NCBI RefSeq assembly: GCF_034627025.1
Contig: NZ_CP141048.1
Coordinates: forward strand, 2,430,001 to 2,494,000
DNA length: 64,000 bases
Source of the DNA: Microvirga lotononidis
GTDB taxonomy: Bacteria; Pseudomonadota; Alphaproteobacteria; Rhizobiales; Beijerinckiaceae
Direction of reading: 5' to 3'
Positions 1-8,712 of the stretch are shown here, one piece after another. A model generated the notes under the pieces. That model did no database searches, was not told the origin of the DNA, and saw only the letters and a list, made by a program, of their open reading frames with translations. Numbering within the stretch: the first letter of the stretch is position 1; every line of letters starts with the position of its first letter. A program made the translations under genes and the position numbers.

Positions 1-157
1 TGCGGAGCATGCCGTGCTGGACGATGACGACCGGATCGTCGGGACCATGGCCGGCCGGGCGGTAGAAGTTGACGTCGATCTGCCTGTCGGGGTGATGCGC
101 GTCGACGAAGGGAAGCGTGCTGCGGCCGGTCTCGGGGCTAAGCGTGGTTGTCGTCAT
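1..157 (-). CDS. Alpha/beta hydrolase (esterase/depolymerase-like), N-terminal fragment
   Basis: Only the first 52 codons are inside the window; the gene runs off the left edge. The reading frame begins MTTTTLSPETGRST and reaches VVIVQHGMLR, a strand followed by the HG-type oxyanion-hole motif seen in alpha/beta hydrolases related to PHB depolymerases and feruloyl esterases. Its ATG overlaps the TGA of the upstream ABC ATPase gene (ATGA), so it is translationally coupled as the last visible gene of the peptide-importer operon. A hydrolase in such an operon may process the imported substrate, but this is inference. The nucleophile elbow lies outside the window. Confidence 0.6.
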   Translation of the reverse strand, partial: MTTTTLSPETGRSTLPFVDAHHPDRQIDVNFYRPAGHGPDDPVVIVQHGMLR

Positions 158-1158
158 GGGGTGTCCGAATTGTGGAGATGGCAGGCTGCGCTGCGTCCCG
201 GAGCGATCTCCTTCAGGACCGGGCGAACGTCACGGCATTTCGCCATCGCGTGCTCGCAGCGAGGGTGGAACGGGCAGCCGCTGGGCGGTGCCAGGGGAGA
301 GGGCAGCTCGCCTTTGAGCGGCTGGAAGGCGCGCTTGCGCCGCTCCGTGGAAGGGCTCGCCGCGATGAGTGCCGCGCTGTAGGGATGGGCCGGTTGGGCG
401 AAGACGGCGGAAGCCGGCCCGATCTCCACTATGCGCCCGAGATACATGATCGCGACCCGGTCGCTGATGTGGCGCACGACTCCCAGGTCGTGGCTGACGA
501 ACAGATAGGTCAGCCCGTGCTTCTCGCGGATATCCATGAACAGGTTGATGACCTGCGCCTGGATCGAGACGTCGAGCGCGGAGACCGGCTCGTCGCAGAC
601 CAGGAAGCCGGGCTTCACCGCGAGCGCGCGGGCGATGCCGATGCGCTGGCGCTGGCCTCCGGAGAACTGATGCGGATAGCGGTTGCGGTAGGCGACATCG
701 AGGCCGACTTCGGTCAAGGCCTTGTCGACGGCCGCGTCGATCTCGCTCTTCGGCAGAAGCCCATGAACCCGCAGTGCCTCTCCGACGATGTTGCGCACCT
801 GCATGCGCGGATTGAGCGAGGCATAGGGATCCTGGAACACCATCTGGACCTTGAGGAGATAGTCCAGCCGGTCCTTGCCGCGCAGTTCGGCAACGCGACG
901 TCCCTCGTAAACGATGTCTCCGGCGCTGGGCTTGGTGATGCCGGTCGCGGCCCGTGCCAGCGTGGACTTGCCGCAACCGGATTCGCCGACGAGGCCGAGA
1001 ACCTCGCCCCGCGTCACGGTGAGGTCGACGCCGTCGACCGCTTTCAGCACGGGCGGCGGCGGAAGGTTTCCGGTCGCGGCCAGAATGCGCTGCGCGAGCG
1101 TCGCCTTGCCGCGGAAGTATTTCTTGACGCCGCGCAGCTCGAAGAAGGGTTCGGTCAT
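154..1158 (-). CDS. Peptide/nickel-type ABC transporter ATPase (DppF/OppF family)
   Basis: A 334-residue ATP-binding subunit of a dipeptide/oligopeptide-type importer. Walker A GESGCGKST lies at about residues 58-66, the ABC signature FSGGQRQR at 165-172, Walker B LVCDEP at 186-191 and the H-loop histidine near 223. The C-terminal oligopeptide-transporter extension carries the Cys-rich CPFHPRCEHAMAKC motif typical of DppD/DppF-type ATPases. The frame is open further upstream to 1284, but the start at MTEPFFELRG is chosen because its ATG overlaps the stop of the preceding ATPase gene (ATGA). It pairs with the next subunit as a heterodimeric ATPase. Substrate is unknown; a short peptide or an opine-like compound is possible. 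Confidence 0.9.
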   Translation of the reverse strand: MTEPFFELRGVKKYFRGKATLAQRILAATGNLPPPPVLKAVDGVDLTVTRGEVLGLVGESGCGKSTLARAATGITKPSAGDIVYEGRRVAELRGKDRLDYLLKVQMVFQDPYASLNPRMQVRNIVGEALRVHGLLPKSEIDAAVDKALTEVGLDVAYRNRYPHQFSGGQRQRIGIARALAVKPGFLVCDEPVSALDVSIQAQVINLFMDIREKHGLTYLFVSHDLGVVRHISDRVAIMYLGRIVEIGPASAVFAQPAHPYSAALIAASPSTERRKRAFQPLKGELPSPLAPPSGCPFHPRCEHAMAKCRDVRPVLKEIAPGRSAACHLHNSDTP

Positions 1159-2138
1159 AGGGCGGAGCCTTCGGGCACGGGGTTGTGGCAGCGATAGCTC
1201 TGCCCGTTGCTCATGACCTGCGACGGAGGATCGATCTGCGCGCAGACCGGCAGGGCGCGCTCGCATCGCGGACGGAATGGGCATCCGCTCGGGCGCGCGT
1301 CAATGCTGGGCGCCGCTCCATTGATCTGCCTCAGCCGCTCGCCGGGAGCAACCGTCGCGGCCGAGGAGCCGAGCAGGCCGAGCGTGTAGGGATGGCGGGG
1401 ACGGTCGAGAACGTCGTCGACGGTTCCCGTCTCGACGATCCGCCCCGCATACATGACGGCGACCCGGTCGGCGAGCTCGGCGACGACGGCGAGGTCGTGT
1501 GTGATCCAGAGCACCGCCGTGCCGGTCTCGCGGCTGAGCTTCTGGACCTCGAACAGGATCTGGCTTTGAATCGTGACGTCGAGCGCCGTCGTCGGCTCGT
1601 CGGCGATGATCAGGTCGGGGCCGTTCAGGAGGGCCGTCGCGATCGCCACACGCTGGCGCATGCCGCCGGAGAATTCGTGCGGATACTGCTTCAGGCGCGC
1701 GTCCGGAGACGAGATGCCGACCCGGGACAGGGCTCGCGACGCCTCCGCCAGGGCGTCATGCATGCTGCAGGACCGGTGCTCCAGGATGGCCTCGCACATC
1801 TGCTCGCCGATGGTGAGGACCGGGTTGAGGGTCATCAACGGATCCTGAAAGATCATCGCGATGCGGTCGCCGCGCAGATGGCGCAAGCGCTCGTCGGATG
1901 CACGGCGCAAATCTTCCCCCTTGAACAGGACGTCGCCGGCAACGATCTCGCCGGGAGCGTCGATCAGCTGGACCAGGGAGAAACCGGTCACCGACTTTCC
2001 CGAGCCGGACTCGCCGACGAGGCCCACGATCTCGCCCGGCCGCACGACCAGGTCGACACCGTCGACGGCGGGCCACGCGCCGGCGAGATCGTGGAAGACG
2101 GTCCGCAGGCCGCGAACTTCGAGCAGCGGGGAGGTCAT
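1155..2138 (-). CDS. Peptide/nickel-type ABC transporter ATPase (DppD/OppD family)
   Basis: A 327-residue ATPase subunit. Walker A GESGSGKS is at residues 42-49, the signature FSGGMRQR at 156-163 and Walker B LIIADEP at 176-182. A C-terminal CPFRPRCERALPVC motif matches the oligopeptide-transporter C-terminal domain. The start codon overlaps the stop of the permease gene upstream (ATGA), and the stop overlaps the start of the second ATPase, so the operon is tightly coupled. With its partner it should power uptake through the two permeases encoded at 2135-4011. Confidence 0.9.
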   Translation of the reverse strand: MTSPLLEVRGLRTVFHDLAGAWPAVDGVDLVVRPGEIVGLVGESGSGKSVTGFSLVQLIDAPGEIVAGDVLFKGEDLRRASDERLRHLRGDRIAMIFQDPLMTLNPVLTIGEQMCEAILEHRSCSMHDALAEASRALSRVGISSPDARLKQYPHEFSGGMRQRVAIATALLNGPDLIIADEPTTALDVTIQSQILFEVQKLSRETGTAVLWITHDLAVVAELADRVAVMYAGRIVETGTVDDVLDRPRHPYTLGLLGSSAATVAPGERLRQINGAAPSIDARPSGCPFRPRCERALPVCAQIDPPSQVMSNGQSYRCHNPVPEGSAL

Positions 2139-3037
2139 TGGCCCCTCACATTGAAGCTTCGGCGCAGGCGCTCGCCCACGAGATTGAGCGACATGATCAG
2201 CAATACGAGGGCGATGCCCGGGAAGGCCGCGATCCAGTATTCGCCCGAGAGCAGGAACTCGAACCCATTGGCGATCAGGAGCCCGAGGGAAGGCTGCGTC
2301 ACCGGAACGCCGACACCGAGGAAGGACAGGGTGGCTTCCAGCGTGATCGCGTTCGCGATGCTGATCGTCGAGACGACGAGAACGGAGCTGATGGAGTTCG
2401 GCAGGAGATGCGCCAGCATGATGTGGCGCGTCGGCAGGCCGAAATTGACCGCTGCCTCGATATATTCCTTACGCCGCTCGACAAGGGCCGCGGCGCGCAT
2501 CAGGCGGGCATATTGCGCCCATTGCACCAGGATGATGGCGATGATCACCTTGTCGACGCCGCGCCCGATGGACGCGAGAAGCACGAGGGCGATCAGGATC
2601 GACGGGAAGCCGAGCATGAAGTCGACGACGCGCATGATCGCCGCATCGATGGCTCCGCCGAATTGGGCCGCGACGAGCCCGGCGAGGACTCCGATGGCGA
2701 GCGCGCCCGCGGTGGATGCCAGGCCGACCAGCAGGCTGGTCCGGAGGCCGTACAGGATGGCGCTGAGCATGTCGCGGCCCTGCGCGTCGGTGCCGAGCCA
2801 GTAGGTGATGCCGGTCATGCCCTGCGCGCCGGGCTCCAGGCGGTTGTCCATCACGCTCAGCGATGCGAGGTCGTGCGGGTTCTGCGGCGCGATGAAGGGC
2901 GCGAGCAGCGCGAGCAGCAGGAGGATCCCGAGCAGGACGATTGCGCCGCGTGTCGTCGGGCGGCTTTTGATCCGGCGCAGGACCTTGTGGCGCAACACCG
3001 TATCGGCGTCGGCCGCTACCATTCTCGAAGCGGTCAT
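2135..3037 (-). CDS. Peptide-type ABC transporter permease (DppC/OppC family)
   Basis: A 300-residue inner-membrane permease with an N-terminal transmembrane segment (GAIVLLGILLLLALLAPFIAP) preceded by a basic cytoplasmic tail, then the BPD_transp_1 domain. The EAA-type coupling loop is visible as EAAVNFGLPTRHIMLAHLLP near two thirds of the protein. The reading frame is open far upstream, but the start MTASRMV is chosen because its ATG overlaps the TGA of the upstream permease gene. An alternative start five codons later (MVAADADT) is possible. It forms the channel with the DppB-type protein. Confidence 0.88.
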   Translation of the reverse strand: MTASRMVAADADTVLRHKVLRRIKSRPTTRGAIVLLGILLLLALLAPFIAPQNPHDLASLSVMDNRLEPGAQGMTGITYWLGTDAQGRDMLSAILYGLRTSLLVGLASTAGALAIGVLAGLVAAQFGGAIDAAIMRVVDFMLGFPSILIALVLLASIGRGVDKVIIAIILVQWAQYARLMRAAALVERRKEYIEAAVNFGLPTRHIMLAHLLPNSISSVLVVSTISIANAITLEATLSFLGVGVPVTQPSLGLLIANGFEFLLSGEYWIAAFPGIALVLLIMSLNLVGERLRRSFNVRGQ

Positions 3038-4011
3038 GCCATTTCTCCCGTCAGCTTCACGCGGGGATCGAGCGCCGCGTAGAGGATGTCGACGAGGAAG
3101 TTCACGGCGACGAAAAGCAGCGTTGCGAGCATCACGTAGGCGACCACGACGGGACGGTCGAGCTGATAGATGCTGTCGATGAGGAGCTTGCCCATGCCCG
3201 GCCATGCGAACACGGTCTCGGTGATGGTCGAGAAGGCCACGAGGCTGCCGAATTCCATGCCGGCGACGGTCACGACCGGGATCAGGATGTTTCGCAGCAC
3301 GTGCCGCCCGACGATGCGCTTGCTGCGCACACCCTTGGCACGGGCATATTTGACGTAGTCCTGCGTCATCGCCTCCGTGGTCCCCGCCGCCACGAGGCGG
3401 ATCATCAGGGCCATGTTGGGAATGGCGAGGTTCAGGGCCGGCAAGGCGAGATGTTTCCACCCGTCGAGCGTCAGCAGGCTCGTGGGAAATCCGAACACGG
3501 AAACCGTCTCTCCGCGTCCTGCCGTGGGCAGCCATCCGAGGAACACGCTGAAGAGCAGGATGAGCATCATGCCCTTCCAGAAGCTCGGAAGGGAGAAGCC
3601 CAGGATCGTCCCGGCCATGATGGCGCGGCTGGGACGGCTCTCGGGGTTGAGGCCGGCCAGGAGACCAAGCGGAACGCCGATGGCGGCCGCAAAGCTCATG
3701 GCGAGGAGAACGAGTTCGAAGGTGGCCGGCAACCGCGCCAGGATGAGGTCGACCGCTGGAACACCGTGGACGAAGGAATATCCGAGGTCGCCTTTCAGAG
3801 CCTTGCCCAGGAAGGCGAGATATTGCTGCCAGACTGGCAGATCGAGTCCCAGGCGCTGGATCATCGCCGTGCGTTCGGCGGCGCTGACCTGCGGAGGGAC
3901 CAGAAGTTCGATCGGGTCTCCGATGCCGTAGACGGCGAGGAAGACCACGACGGAAACCGCGAGCAGAACCAGGACGCTCTGGATCAGACGTTGCAGGATG
4001 TAGGCCGTCAT
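3034..4011 (-). CDS. Peptide-type ABC transporter permease (DppB/OppB family)
   Basis: A 325-residue permease. The N-terminus MTAYILQRLIQSVLVLLAVS is the classic DppB signature helix. A periplasmic loop with LDLPVWQQYLAFLGKALKGD follows, then several transmembrane helices, with the coupling loop YARAKGVRSKRIVGRHVLRN towards the C-terminus. The length matches the family (about 310-340). The gene is 42 bp downstream of the binding-protein gene and is coupled to the next permease by an ATGA overlap. Confidence 0.92.
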   Translation of the reverse strand: MTAYILQRLIQSVLVLLAVSVVVFLAVYGIGDPIELLVPPQVSAAERTAMIQRLGLDLPVWQQYLAFLGKALKGDLGYSFVHGVPAVDLILARLPATFELVLLAMSFAAAIGVPLGLLAGLNPESRPSRAIMAGTILGFSLPSFWKGMMLILLFSVFLGWLPTAGRGETVSVFGFPTSLLTLDGWKHLALPALNLAIPNMALMIRLVAAGTTEAMTQDYVKYARAKGVRSKRIVGRHVLRNILIPVVTVAGMEFGSLVAFSTITETVFAWPGMGKLLIDSIYQLDRPVVVAYVMLATLLFVAVNFLVDILYAALDPRVKLTGEMA

Positions 4012-4053
4012 GTGACGCGTTCCGATCTGCTCGCGGCTTCGTTCATGGCTTGC

Positions 4054-5664
4054 TTACTTCGCGGGCTTGACCTGCATGGCCATCGTGAACTGGTCCGCGC
4101 GGCCGGTATACTTCAGGTTCGCCTTGTAGGCCCAGATCGTGCTCTCGAAATGCAGCGGAATGAACGCGCCGCCTTCGATGACCTTCACGCCCGCCTGCTT
4201 GAGAATCTCCGCACGCTTGGCGTCATCCAGGGTGGTGATCGCCGTGCGGATCAGCTTGTCGAATTCCGGATCGGCATAGCCGCCGTAGTTCGAGCCTCCG
4301 ATGGTCTTCGCTTCATCCGGCGTTGCGGCCCACTGCTTCAGGAAGGACGAGGCCTCGCCGCTCGTGGAGCCCCAGCCGCCGAGAGCCACGCTGAATTCCT
4401 TCTTGGCGCGACGCGGGAAGTAGATGGCGCGGGCCATGGCGTCCACTTCGGAGCGGATGCCGACCTGCGTCAGGTACTGGGCGACGGCCTGCGTGATCTG
4501 GCTGTCGTTGATGTAGCGGTCGTTGGTCGTCGAGAGCGTGATCTGGAAGCCATTGGGATAGCCGGCCTCGGCCAGGAGCTTCTTCGCCGCAGCCGGATCG
4601 TAGGCGAGCTTCGGCGGGTTCTCCAGCGCGCCGAACATGCCGTTGGGCAGGAACTGATAGGCCGGCTCGGCGGCGCCGTCCATGATGCGCTTGATGATGG
4701 CGTCACGGTCGATGGCAAGCGACATCGCCTTGCGCACCTTCGGATCCTTCAACGGGTTCTTGCCGTTCTCGGCCTTCACGAGCGGGCTCGGCTCGCGCTC
4801 CACGTCGAGCTGGAAGTAGATGACGCGGGTCGAGGGCGTGATGACATGGCCGAAGCGCTTGTCGTCCTTGATGCGGGCCACGTCGCGCGCAGCCGGGTTC
4901 TCGATCACGTCGTAGTCGCCGGCAAGCAGGCCTGCGAGGCGCGGACCGGCATTGGGGACCGGCACGAACGTCACGTTGGCCCAAGGCTCCGCCGGGCCCC
5001 AGTATTTGTCGTTGCGTTCGAGTTCGACACTCGTCCCCTTCGTGTAGCTCTTGAACTTGTAGGGGCCTGTGCCGATGGCGAGCTTGCCGTCGTTGAAGTC
5101 GCCGACGACGGGCCACGGTCCGGTGACGCCGCAGTTCTTGGCGACGTCGAAAGCCAGCTTGTCATGCGGAAGAATCGACGAGCTCAGGATGGCGATGCTC
5201 GAAAGGAAATTCGGCAGCAGCGGGTCCGGCGCCTTCGTGGTGATGACGATGGTCTGCGGATCGGGCGCCTCGACGGCCGTGAAGTTGCCCGTGATGTCGG
5301 CAAACGAGCCTGCGATCGCCGTCTCGTTCTTCAGGGTGCGGCAGAAGCTGAAGATCACGTCGTCAGCGGTGAAAGGCTTGCCGTTGGAGAAGGTCACGCC
5401 TTGACGGAGCTTGAAGGTCCAGCGGTTCTGGCCGTCGTTCTCCCAGGACGTCGCAAGGCTGGGCAGAACTTTCTGCTGCTCGTCCTGCTTGGTCAATCCG
5501 TCGAAGATATGAGCCGCGAGGGCGTTGTTCGGCGTCAGATCGTGATAGTGTGGGTCGATCGCGGTCGGCTCCGAGCTGAGTGCGATCTTGAGCGACTGAG
5601 CCCATGCGGGAGCACTGAGCAGACAGGTGCTGGCGACGAAGGCGAATACTAGTGGACGGCGCAT
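4054..5664 (-). CDS. Periplasmic substrate-binding protein of peptide-type ABC importer (SBP_bac_5)
   Basis: A 536-residue secreted binding protein of the cluster C (DppA/OppA) type. A Sec signal peptide is visible, MRRPLVFAFVASTCLLSAPAWA, with likely cleavage after residue 22. The family motif region LKIALSSEPTAIDPHYHD follows. The mature protein includes the typical YFQLDVEREPSP and DPKVRKAMSLAIDRDAI segments. It is the first gene of the importer operon and is transcribed divergently from the RpiR regulator, so that regulator probably controls it. Substrate cannot be told from sequence. Confidence 0.92.
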   Translation of the reverse strand: MRRPLVFAFVASTCLLSAPAWAQSLKIALSSEPTAIDPHYHDLTPNNALAAHIFDGLTKQDEQQKVLPSLATSWENDGQNRWTFKLRQGVTFSNGKPFTADDVIFSFCRTLKNETAIAGSFADITGNFTAVEAPDPQTIVITTKAPDPLLPNFLSSIAILSSSILPHDKLAFDVAKNCGVTGPWPVVGDFNDGKLAIGTGPYKFKSYTKGTSVELERNDKYWGPAEPWANVTFVPVPNAGPRLAGLLAGDYDVIENPAARDVARIKDDKRFGHVITPSTRVIYFQLDVEREPSPLVKAENGKNPLKDPKVRKAMSLAIDRDAIIKRIMDGAAEPAYQFLPNGMFGALENPPKLAYDPAAAKKLLAEAGYPNGFQITLSTTNDRYINDSQITQAVAQYLTQVGIRSEVDAMARAIYFPRRAKKEFSVALGGWGSTSGEASSFLKQWAATPDEAKTIGGSNYGGYADPEFDKLIRTAITTLDDAKRAEILKQAGVKVIEGGAFIPLHFESTIWAYKANLKYTGRADQFTMAMQVKPAK

Positions 5665-5727
5665 TGAATCTCTCTCCGGTTCCCTTGGTGGCTGCCTTTT
5701 GACAGATTTATTTTCTCAGATTAAAAA

Positions 5728-5744
5728 TCATGAAAATTTTATGA
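5728..5744. promoter_or_regulatory. Near-palindrome between importer operon and rpiR-type gene
   Basis: The 17-bp sequence TCATGAAAATTTTATGA pairs at seven of eight positions around a central A. It sits in an AT-rich stretch of the 102-bp divergent intergenic region, 23 bp before the regulator start. RpiR-family regulators commonly bind AT-rich TGAAA/TTTCA-type dyads, so this is the best operator candidate here; that assignment is inference. Confidence 0.45.
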
Positions 5745-5766
5745 CGTCAACCAGTCTGGAGCCCGC

Positions 5767-6639
5767 GTGTCTCAAGTCTTGAAGCCGACGACGGATCTGG
5801 CTCACCGAATCGCGGTCGTTTACGCCTCGCTCAGCGAAGCGCACCGGCGCGCGGCGGACTTCGTGCTTCAGAACCCCCTCGAGACGGCGACGATGACGAT
5901 CGAGGGTTTCGCAGAGCGCAGCGGCGCCTCCACGGCGACGGTGACGCGCTTCGTTCGCGCGCTCAATTATGCCGGCTACAGCGAATTCCGGGCGGCGTTG
6001 TCGGAGGCGCTCCGCCTCGCCATGGCGCCCGTCGACAGTTTCGCCGATGCCCACAGCACGAAAAGCTCCGCCTTCGCGACCTTCGTGACGGCGCTCAAGG
6101 ATCAGGCGGCCAATCTGGACGAGACCCTCGCGGCCGTCGACGAGGAAACCTGCACCCGGGCCATGGACGTGCTGCTCCGCGCCCGCCGCATCTTCATCGT
6201 CGGATCCGGCGCGAGCCACCATGTGGCGGCCCATCTCGACGAGGGGCTGACGCTCTATCTCGACGCGAACGTGATCTTCGCGTCGTCCCGTGGGGGCGCT
6301 GAAAAAGCCGTCAGGCACCTGATGAACGTGGGGGAGGACGATCTCGTGCTCGCCATCTCGCTTCCACGTTATTCACGGGGAACCGTCGATCTGGCGAAAC
6401 TCGCCAAGAACCGCGGGGCGACGGTCATGGCCCTGACGGACGGACCGAGTTCTCCGCTCGTCCCCATCGCGGACATCACCCTGTTCGCTCCGGCGAGGAA
6501 TAGGCTGCTGCCGAATTCGCCGACCGCCGCCTTCGCGCTTGCCGATGCGATCGTGGCCGCGGTGGCCCGCGAGCGGCCCGATGCCGTCGAGGCTCTGAAG
6601 GAACTCAGCGAGAATCTTCTCTGGACGTTCTATCAGTAA
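5767..6639 (+). CDS. RpiR-family transcriptional regulator (HTH + SIS)
   Basis: A 290-residue regulator starting with GTG. Residues about 8-85 form the HTH_6 (RpiR) domain, with the recognition helix in SGASTATVTRFVRALNYAGY. Residues about 125-265 form a SIS sugar-isomerase-type domain (RRIFIVGSGASHHVAAHLDE, later DDLVLAISLPRYSRGT) that would bind a phosphosugar or similar ligand. It is divergent from the peptide-type importer, so it probably senses a metabolite of the imported substrate and controls that operon. The ATG-less start is supported by the fit to family N-termini. Confidence 0.9.
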   Translation: MSQVLKPTTDLAHRIAVVYASLSEAHRRAADFVLQNPLETATMTIEGFAERSGASTATVTRFVRALNYAGYSEFRAALSEALRLAMAPVDSFADAHSTKSSAFATFVTALKDQAANLDETLAAVDEETCTRAMDVLLRARRIFIVGSGASHHVAAHLDEGLTLYLDANVIFASSRGGAEKAVRHLMNVGEDDLVLAISLPRYSRGTVDLAKLAKNRGATVMALTDGPSSPLVPIADITLFAPARNRLLPNSPTAAFALADAIVAAVARERPDAVEALKELSENLLWTFYQ

Positions 6640-6648
6640 CGAGCCGTT

Positions 6649-6867
6649 CTATTCCGGCGAGGATCGCGCCTGCTCCAGACTCTGCCTTGCGAGCGCAAGT
6701 GCATCCTGGAGCACGGCCACGTCGCCGATATGATTGGCGAGGATCAGCACGAGGGACGAATTGAGCGCGGCGCTCTGTTCGTCCGACAATCCGCGATGCG
6801 CCTCGATCAGGGCCCGGTAGGCGCGATCGGGATCGGGAAAGCGGCTTTCGGTGACCAGGACGCTCAT
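6649..6867 (-). CDS. DUF2783 domain-containing protein
   Basis: A 72-residue soluble protein (MSVLVTESRFPDPDRAYRAL...) matching the DUF2783 family, helical and without signal peptide or membrane segment. Its start overlaps the stop of the FAD-dependent hydroxylase gene (ATGA), and DUF2783 genes are typically found beside such hydroxylases. No enzymatic residues are evident. It may be a small accessory or stabilising subunit of the monooxygenase, but its role is not established. Confidence 0.8.
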   Translation of the reverse strand: MSVLVTESRFPDPDRAYRALIEAHRGLSDEQSAALNSSLVLILANHIGDVAVLQDALALARQSLEQARSSPE

Positions 6868-8468
6868 GCGTGTTCTCCGTCGAGACCTTTGAGGCGGCGG
6901 GAGGCGCGCTCGATCGCTTCCGGTGTCGTGTGGCGCCAGCGCGCCGCGAGGTGCTGATCCGGGCGGATCAGGTAGGTGCTGCCGGGCGTCGCGTCGAAAC
7001 GCCGGGCGAAGAACCCGTCCTGGTCGATCAGGTCATGTCCGATGACAAGAACGCGCCGGCCGGCGGGCGGCGTGCCGCCGTTGGGCACATGGATGAGCGT
7101 CTCCTCACCGTCCAGCGCTTCGAGCAGCCAGACGGTCTGATCGTGGCCATTGCGCATGGGAGCATCGGGCAACGGCGCGCCGAGGCGGACGGAGCCCGAC
7201 CATTCATCCGCATCCGGCGTCGACAGAGGCGTCTCATAGGTCGACGGCATGGACAGTCTGCCGGAATTCACCATGCGCTTGGCGAAGGGCGCGTGGCGCG
7301 CGAGAGCGAGCACCGCATCGCGGAAGCGCAGTTCCTGGGCGGAGCGCGGCGCGATGAAATCCGTCGAGCGGGTGGAATGGCCGATATTCTCGTCGGCGGC
7401 GGCTGAGCGTTCGGCATCGTAGGTCTCGATCAGGCTCTCCGGCGCTTCGCCCCGGATTACGAGTGCGAGCTTCCAGGCGAGGTTCTCCGCGTCCTGGATG
7501 CCGGAATTGGCGCCGCGCGCGCCGAAGGGTGAGACCTGATGGGCGGCGTCGCCGGCGAAGACCACGCGGCCATGCGCGAAGCGCTCCAGGCGCCGACACT
7601 GGAACGTGTAGACCGATACCCATTCGAGCGTGAACGCGTCATGCCCCAGCATCTGGCGGATGCGCGGGATCACGCGCTCAGGCGCCTGCTCGGCCTTCGC
7701 GTCGGCATCGGGGCCGAGCTGCAGGTCGATGCGCCAGACGTCGTCCGGCTGCTTGTGGAGGAGGGCGGAACGGCCGTCGTGGAAGGGCGGATCGAACCAG
7801 AACCAGCGCTCGGGCGGGAAATCGCCCTTCATCTTCACATCGGCGATCAGAAAACGATCCTCGAAGACCTCGCCTCTGAAATCGAGCCCGAGCATTCCGC
7901 GCAAGGCGGAGCGCGCGCCGTCGGCCGCCACCACCCAATCGGCATCGAGATCGTAAGAGCCCTCGGGCGTCTCGACGGTGAGCGTCACGCCGTCGTTCCG
8001 GCGCTTGAGGCCGATGACCTTGTTACGCCAGCGGATGTCGAGATGCGGCAGTTCGGCGGCGCGCTCCACGAGCGCGTGTTCGAGATAATATTGCTGCAGG
8101 TTGATGAAGGCCGGCATCTTGTGCCCGTCCTCGGGCAGAAGATCGAAGGCGTAGAGCTGATCGTCGCGCTGGAACACCTTGCCGAGCTTCCAGGTCACGC
8201 CCTTCTCGAGGCAGGGCTTAGCGACGCCGAGCCGGTCGAGGATCTCGAGGGTGCGCTTGGCATAGCAGATGCCGCGCGAGCCTTCACCGATCCGATCCGC
8301 ATCGTCGAGGAGTACGACCGAGACGCCGCGCTGCGCCAGATCGATGGCGGTGCAAAGACCGACGGGACCCGCGCCGACGACGATCACGGGATGCCGGGCG
8401 GGAGAGGGGCGATCCTGGTCGGCGCAGCGGCGGTAGCCGAACTGGTAGAGAATCTTGCGGGTGTTCAT
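6864..8468 (-). CDS. FAD-dependent aromatic hydroxylase (MhpA/PheA-type monooxygenase)
   Basis: A 534-residue flavoprotein of the group A aromatic hydroxylases, which use NAD(P)H and O2 to hydroxylate phenolic compounds. The ADP-binding fold VIVVGAGPVGLCTAIDLAQRG lies near residues 28-48, the DG-type motif DADWVVAADGARSALRGMLG mid-protein, and the FAD-ribityl motif GRVVFAGDAAHQVSPFGARG later; a thioredoxin-like C-terminal region ends the protein. The long open frame upstream of 8468 is rejected in favour of MNTRKILYQFGYRRC, where family members begin. The N-terminal extension of about 25 residues before the Rossmann motif is seen in relatives of 3-(3-hydroxyphenyl)propionate hydroxylase. No ring-cleavage genes are adjacent, so the substrate is open. 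Confidence 0.88.
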   Translation of the reverse strand: MNTRKILYQFGYRRCADQDRPSPARHPVIVVGAGPVGLCTAIDLAQRGVSVVLLDDADRIGEGSRGICYAKRTLEILDRLGVAKPCLEKGVTWKLGKVFQRDDQLYAFDLLPEDGHKMPAFINLQQYYLEHALVERAAELPHLDIRWRNKVIGLKRRNDGVTLTVETPEGSYDLDADWVVAADGARSALRGMLGLDFRGEVFEDRFLIADVKMKGDFPPERWFWFDPPFHDGRSALLHKQPDDVWRIDLQLGPDADAKAEQAPERVIPRIRQMLGHDAFTLEWVSVYTFQCRRLERFAHGRVVFAGDAAHQVSPFGARGANSGIQDAENLAWKLALVIRGEAPESLIETYDAERSAAADENIGHSTRSTDFIAPRSAQELRFRDAVLALARHAPFAKRMVNSGRLSMPSTYETPLSTPDADEWSGSVRLGAPLPDAPMRNGHDQTVWLLEALDGEETLIHVPNGGTPPAGRRVLVIGHDLIDQDGFFARRFDATPGSTYLIRPDQHLAARWRHTTPEAIERASRRLKGLDGEHA

Positions 8469-8712
8469 GGCGTGGCCTTTGCATCGACGGCCACGCGGGT
8501 GCGGTCGCCGATCATGGCGGAATGGGTTTGGCCCGTGGCCGTAGCACGGAGAGGACGGATCAAGGCATAAGCCTTTCGGCCATGACGTTTCTCCCTGTCG
8601 TTCCGCGCAATCCACACCATCGGTCTTCTGCCGCCGACGGCTGTTTGCGCTGCTGACGGACAGGGTCAGTCTCGAGATTGTAACCGTCAAGATCGCCGGG
8701 ACGGGGCAGGGC

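Noticed and set aside
3301..5652. 783-codon plus-strand open frame across the importer genes
   Set aside because: It spans the boundary of two real minus-strand genes and has no family motif.
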